A DNA stretch of 8,283 nt from the NCBI GenBank assembly GCA_964572475.1, contig CAZNEZ010000070.1:1-8283 (forward strand), in the 5' to 3' direction. Below, in pieces: positions 6,844 to 8,283 of the stretch (within the stretch, counting starts at the first letter, position 1; each line of letters opens with the position of its first letter). The notes beneath the pieces are model-generated. The model made no database searches. It was not told the origin of the DNA and saw nothing but the letters and a program-made list of their open reading frames with translations. The position numbers were made by a program, and so were the translations under genes. The DNA is from CAZNEZ01 sp964572475 (GTDB taxonomy: Bacteria; Bacillota; Clostridia; Lachnospirales; Lachnospiraceae).

Positions 6844-8106
6844 TTATTTAACAACCTTAACCGTTATTTTAGTTTCAGCTGTTCTCCCTAGGAGGTCTGT
6901 AACACTATATGTAATGCTGTATGTACCTGTTACATTGTTATTAACACTTCCATTTATCTCTATATCATCTGTAATGTCATTTCCACATGTATCAATTGCA
7001 GTAACTCCATTTAATAAATCTGTATTGTCTCCTATGTGAATTGTATAATCAGATACCCCTATTATCTCAGGGTTTTTACTATTCCAAGGGTTGTTCTCAT
7101 CCTCATCTGTAGGATCCCAAAGCGAATCCAGCGGAAGCTTTATAGCCTGTGGCTTACCAAGTGGTCCTGGACTATTATAATCATCATATATTGTAACAAT
7201 TGTTCCTGCATCACAATTCTCGTATATCCATTTGGCATCTTTAACCGTAAGTCTTATACATCCATGCGAGACGCCTTCTCCCAGCTGATTATAATCTTCT
7301 TCTAAAAGCGTATCTTTATTGTTAGCAGTATATGTTGATGAATGAAATAATATCTGCCCTACAATTCTTGTACAATACTGTCCATACGCATCAAATAACA
7401 ATCTTCCGAACTTAACTTTTGTTGACAGATTATATGTTCCTGTCGGTGTCTTAGTTCCACCTGTGGAGCATATAATAGCTTTGTAAGGAACTGTATACTC
7501 TCCTGCTTCATTATATGTATAAACTGTTATGCAATTAAGTGCTCTATTAATCTTAATCAAATACGGAAGCTTACCTTCTATAGTAAATGTATTCTCTTCC
7601 GTCTCTGTAGTATCCTTTGTAGTACTTATTATATCTTCTTGTTTAGTTGTTACCACTTCAGTCGATGAAGTCTCCTCTGTATTAGTCAATTCTGAATCAT
7701 CTGCTATTCCTGTCTGTATCTTATCTAAAGTAGACAGATTGTTATCTATTTCACTTTTATATTCTGTATTATCATTCATTGCAAGATGTGTTCCACTGTT
7801 CTTGACATTATTAGATTTATACCTTGTAAATCCTAAACCTACAATTATTGATATCATAATTAGAACTGATACCATAACAGTAAGTGGCCTTTTAAACCTT
7901 CTAATTCCCTTATAGAGCTTAACAAAAGGAAATGTAATTATATCCCAAAGTTTACAAGAAACCGACTTAATCAAAGTAGCTAATGCTCTGCCTAAATAGT
8001 ACACAAAAAGTAGCACTGTAATCTCAATAACTATAAGATTCAATGGCACTTTATGTTTCTTATCAAAGGCAACAATTCTCTTTAAAAACTTCTTTTTGTC
8101 GTTCAT
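6844..8106 (-). CDS. Membrane-anchored L,D-transpeptidase (YkuD domain) with C-terminal Ig-like domain
   Basis: YkuD enzymes form 3-3 peptidoglycan cross-links or attach proteins to the wall, using a cysteine nucleophile outside the membrane. The 420-residue protein has a basic N-terminus, a hydrophobic segment at about 22-46, a second at about 75-94, and a polar Ser/Thr/Glu-rich linker at about 105-175. The YkuD domain spans about 178-308 and carries the catalytic signature with H255 (ILFHSS) and SHGCIRL at 280-286 (nucleophile C283, R285). The PTGTYNL strand at 221-227 is also typical. Residues about 345-420 form a small bacterial Ig-like domain of the DUF5011/HYR-like kind (GVTAIDTCGNDIT, VTGTYSITYSVTDLLGRTA), probably wall- or surface-binding. 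ATG 8106 follows GAGGAG (8113-8118) by six bases. It has its own promoter and is separated from the MarR gene by 117 bases. No lipobox is seen. Confident in the enzyme class; the exact physiological reaction is unknown. Confidence 0.92.
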   Translation of the reverse strand: MNDKKKFLKRIVAFDKKHKVPLNLIVIEITVLLFVYYLGRALATLIKSVSCKLWDIITFPFVKLYKGIRRFKRPLTVMVSVLIMISIIVGLGFTRYKSNNVKNSGTHLAMNDNTEYKSEIDNNLSTLDKIQTGIADDSELTNTEETSSTEVVTTKQEDIISTTKDTTETEENTFTIEGKLPYLIKINRALNCITVYTYNEAGEYTVPYKAIICSTGGTKTPTGTYNLSTKVKFGRLLFDAYGQYCTRIVGQILFHSSTYTANNKDTLLEEDYNQLGEGVSHGCIRLTVKDAKWIYENCDAGTIVTIYDDYNSPGPLGKPQAIKLPLDSLWDPTDEDENNPWNSKNPEIIGVSDYTIHIGDNTDLLNGVTAIDTCGNDITDDIEINGSVNNNVTGTYSITYSVTDLLGRTAETKITVKVVK

Positions 8107-8143
8107 TCTTTGCTCCTCGGGAAGTTTCGTTAAATATACCTAT

Positions 8144-8171
8144 ATTCTACCATATATCGACAAAAAGTAAA
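8144..8171 (-). promoter_or_regulatory. Putative extended -10 promoter of the L,D-transpeptidase gene
   Basis: On the minus strand TTTACT (8166-8171) is followed after 16 bases by TAGAAT (8144-8149). TGG (8150-8152) directly before the -10 provides the TGn extension. Transcription would begin near 8137, about 30 bases upstream of the ATG at 8106. Confidence 0.6.
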
Positions 8172-8236
8172 TCTTTTTTTACATCTGAATAGTATTGTTT
8201 GAAAATTTATTTTTCAATTTCTTAATACATTAAAAA

Positions 8237-8258
8237 AGCGCTTGTCGGCACAAGCGCT
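8237..8258 (-). terminator. Intrinsic terminator of a minus-strand gene beyond the right edge
   Basis: AGCGCTTGT (8237-8245) and ACAAGCGCT (8250-8258) form a perfect nine-base, GC-containing stem with a four-base loop. On the minus strand it is directly followed by TTTTTTA (8231-8237, with the first T from the stem base), the classic U-tract. It should end a transcript entering from the right and insulate the L,D-transpeptidase promoter. Confidence 0.85.
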
Positions 8259-8260
8259 CG

Positions 8261-8281
8261 GAAGAATGCTTCGCATTCTTC
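8261..8281 (-). repeat. Second perfect hairpin adjoining the right-edge terminator
   Basis: GAAGAATGC (8261-8269) and GCATTCTTC (8273-8281) form a perfect nine-base stem with a three-base loop. On the minus strand the tip reads GCGAAGC, known as an unusually stable single-stranded DNA mini-hairpin. It has no U-tract of its own and sits two bases upstream (minus-strand sense) of the terminator stem. It may be the end of the neighbouring gene's coding region, an RNA 3'-end stabiliser, or a dispersed repeat. Confidence 0.6.
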
Positions 8282-8283
8282 TT

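Noticed and set aside
7036..7915. Plus-strand open frames opposite the L,D-transpeptidase gene.
   Set aside because: They are antisense to the catalytic and linker regions of a well-supported gene. The apparent hydrophobicity comes from the complement of its Ser/Thr/Glu and Asp/Asn codons.
1..8283. Mobile elements, CRISPR arrays, toxin-antitoxin pairs or phage genes.
   Set aside because: No transposase or integrase motif, no regularly spaced direct repeats, and no target-site duplications are visible. The genes are of uniform composition.

Overview
The window is AT-rich, with A/T-ending codons throughout, GGAGG-type ribosome binding sites and intrinsic terminators. Together with the gene repertoire this suggests a low-GC Firmicute of class Clostridia, most likely a gut-type Lachnospiraceae. 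That placement is an inference from style and gene content; there is no rRNA or species marker in the window. All DNA is accounted for by six genes and short intergenic regions. No IS element, phage gene, CRISPR array, tRNA or rRNA is visible.

Layout. At the left end one short plus-strand gene (104-451) encodes a 115-residue protein with a basic N-terminus, a single membrane segment and a Thr/Ala-rich tail. It converges on a long minus-strand block, and a hairpin at 521-552 sits between the converging genes as a probable bidirectional terminator. Reading the minus strand in its own direction (from right to left), the first gene is an envelope protein with a YkuD-type L,D-transpeptidase domain and a C-terminal Ig-like domain (6844-8106). 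Next comes a probable two-gene operon of a MarR-family regulator (6190-6726) and a MacB-like fused ATPase/permease (3889-6177). After a terminator hairpin and a new promoter comes a eukaryote-type UDP-sugar pyrophosphorylase (2475-3698, start revised from 3716), followed 68 bases later by arginyl-tRNA synthetase argS (640-2406). At the far right are two back-to-back hairpins, the inner one a strong terminator for a minus-strand gene outside the window.

How the parts relate. The MarR and ABC genes are 12 bases apart and look like a self-regulated efflux or envelope-stress unit; a perfect 12-base inverted repeat lies directly in the regulator's leader. The L,D-transpeptidase (peptidoglycan cross-linking or protein anchoring) and the UDP-sugar pyrophosphorylase (activated-sugar supply) are also cell-envelope functions, but their adjacency alone does not prove a common pathway. 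argS is housekeeping.

I do not see a clear undescribed system. The items most worth checking are the inverted repeat in the MarR leader, the large extracytoplasmic domain of the ABC protein, the eukaryote-type pyrophosphorylase, the membrane topology of the transpeptidase, and the Thr-rich small membrane protein.
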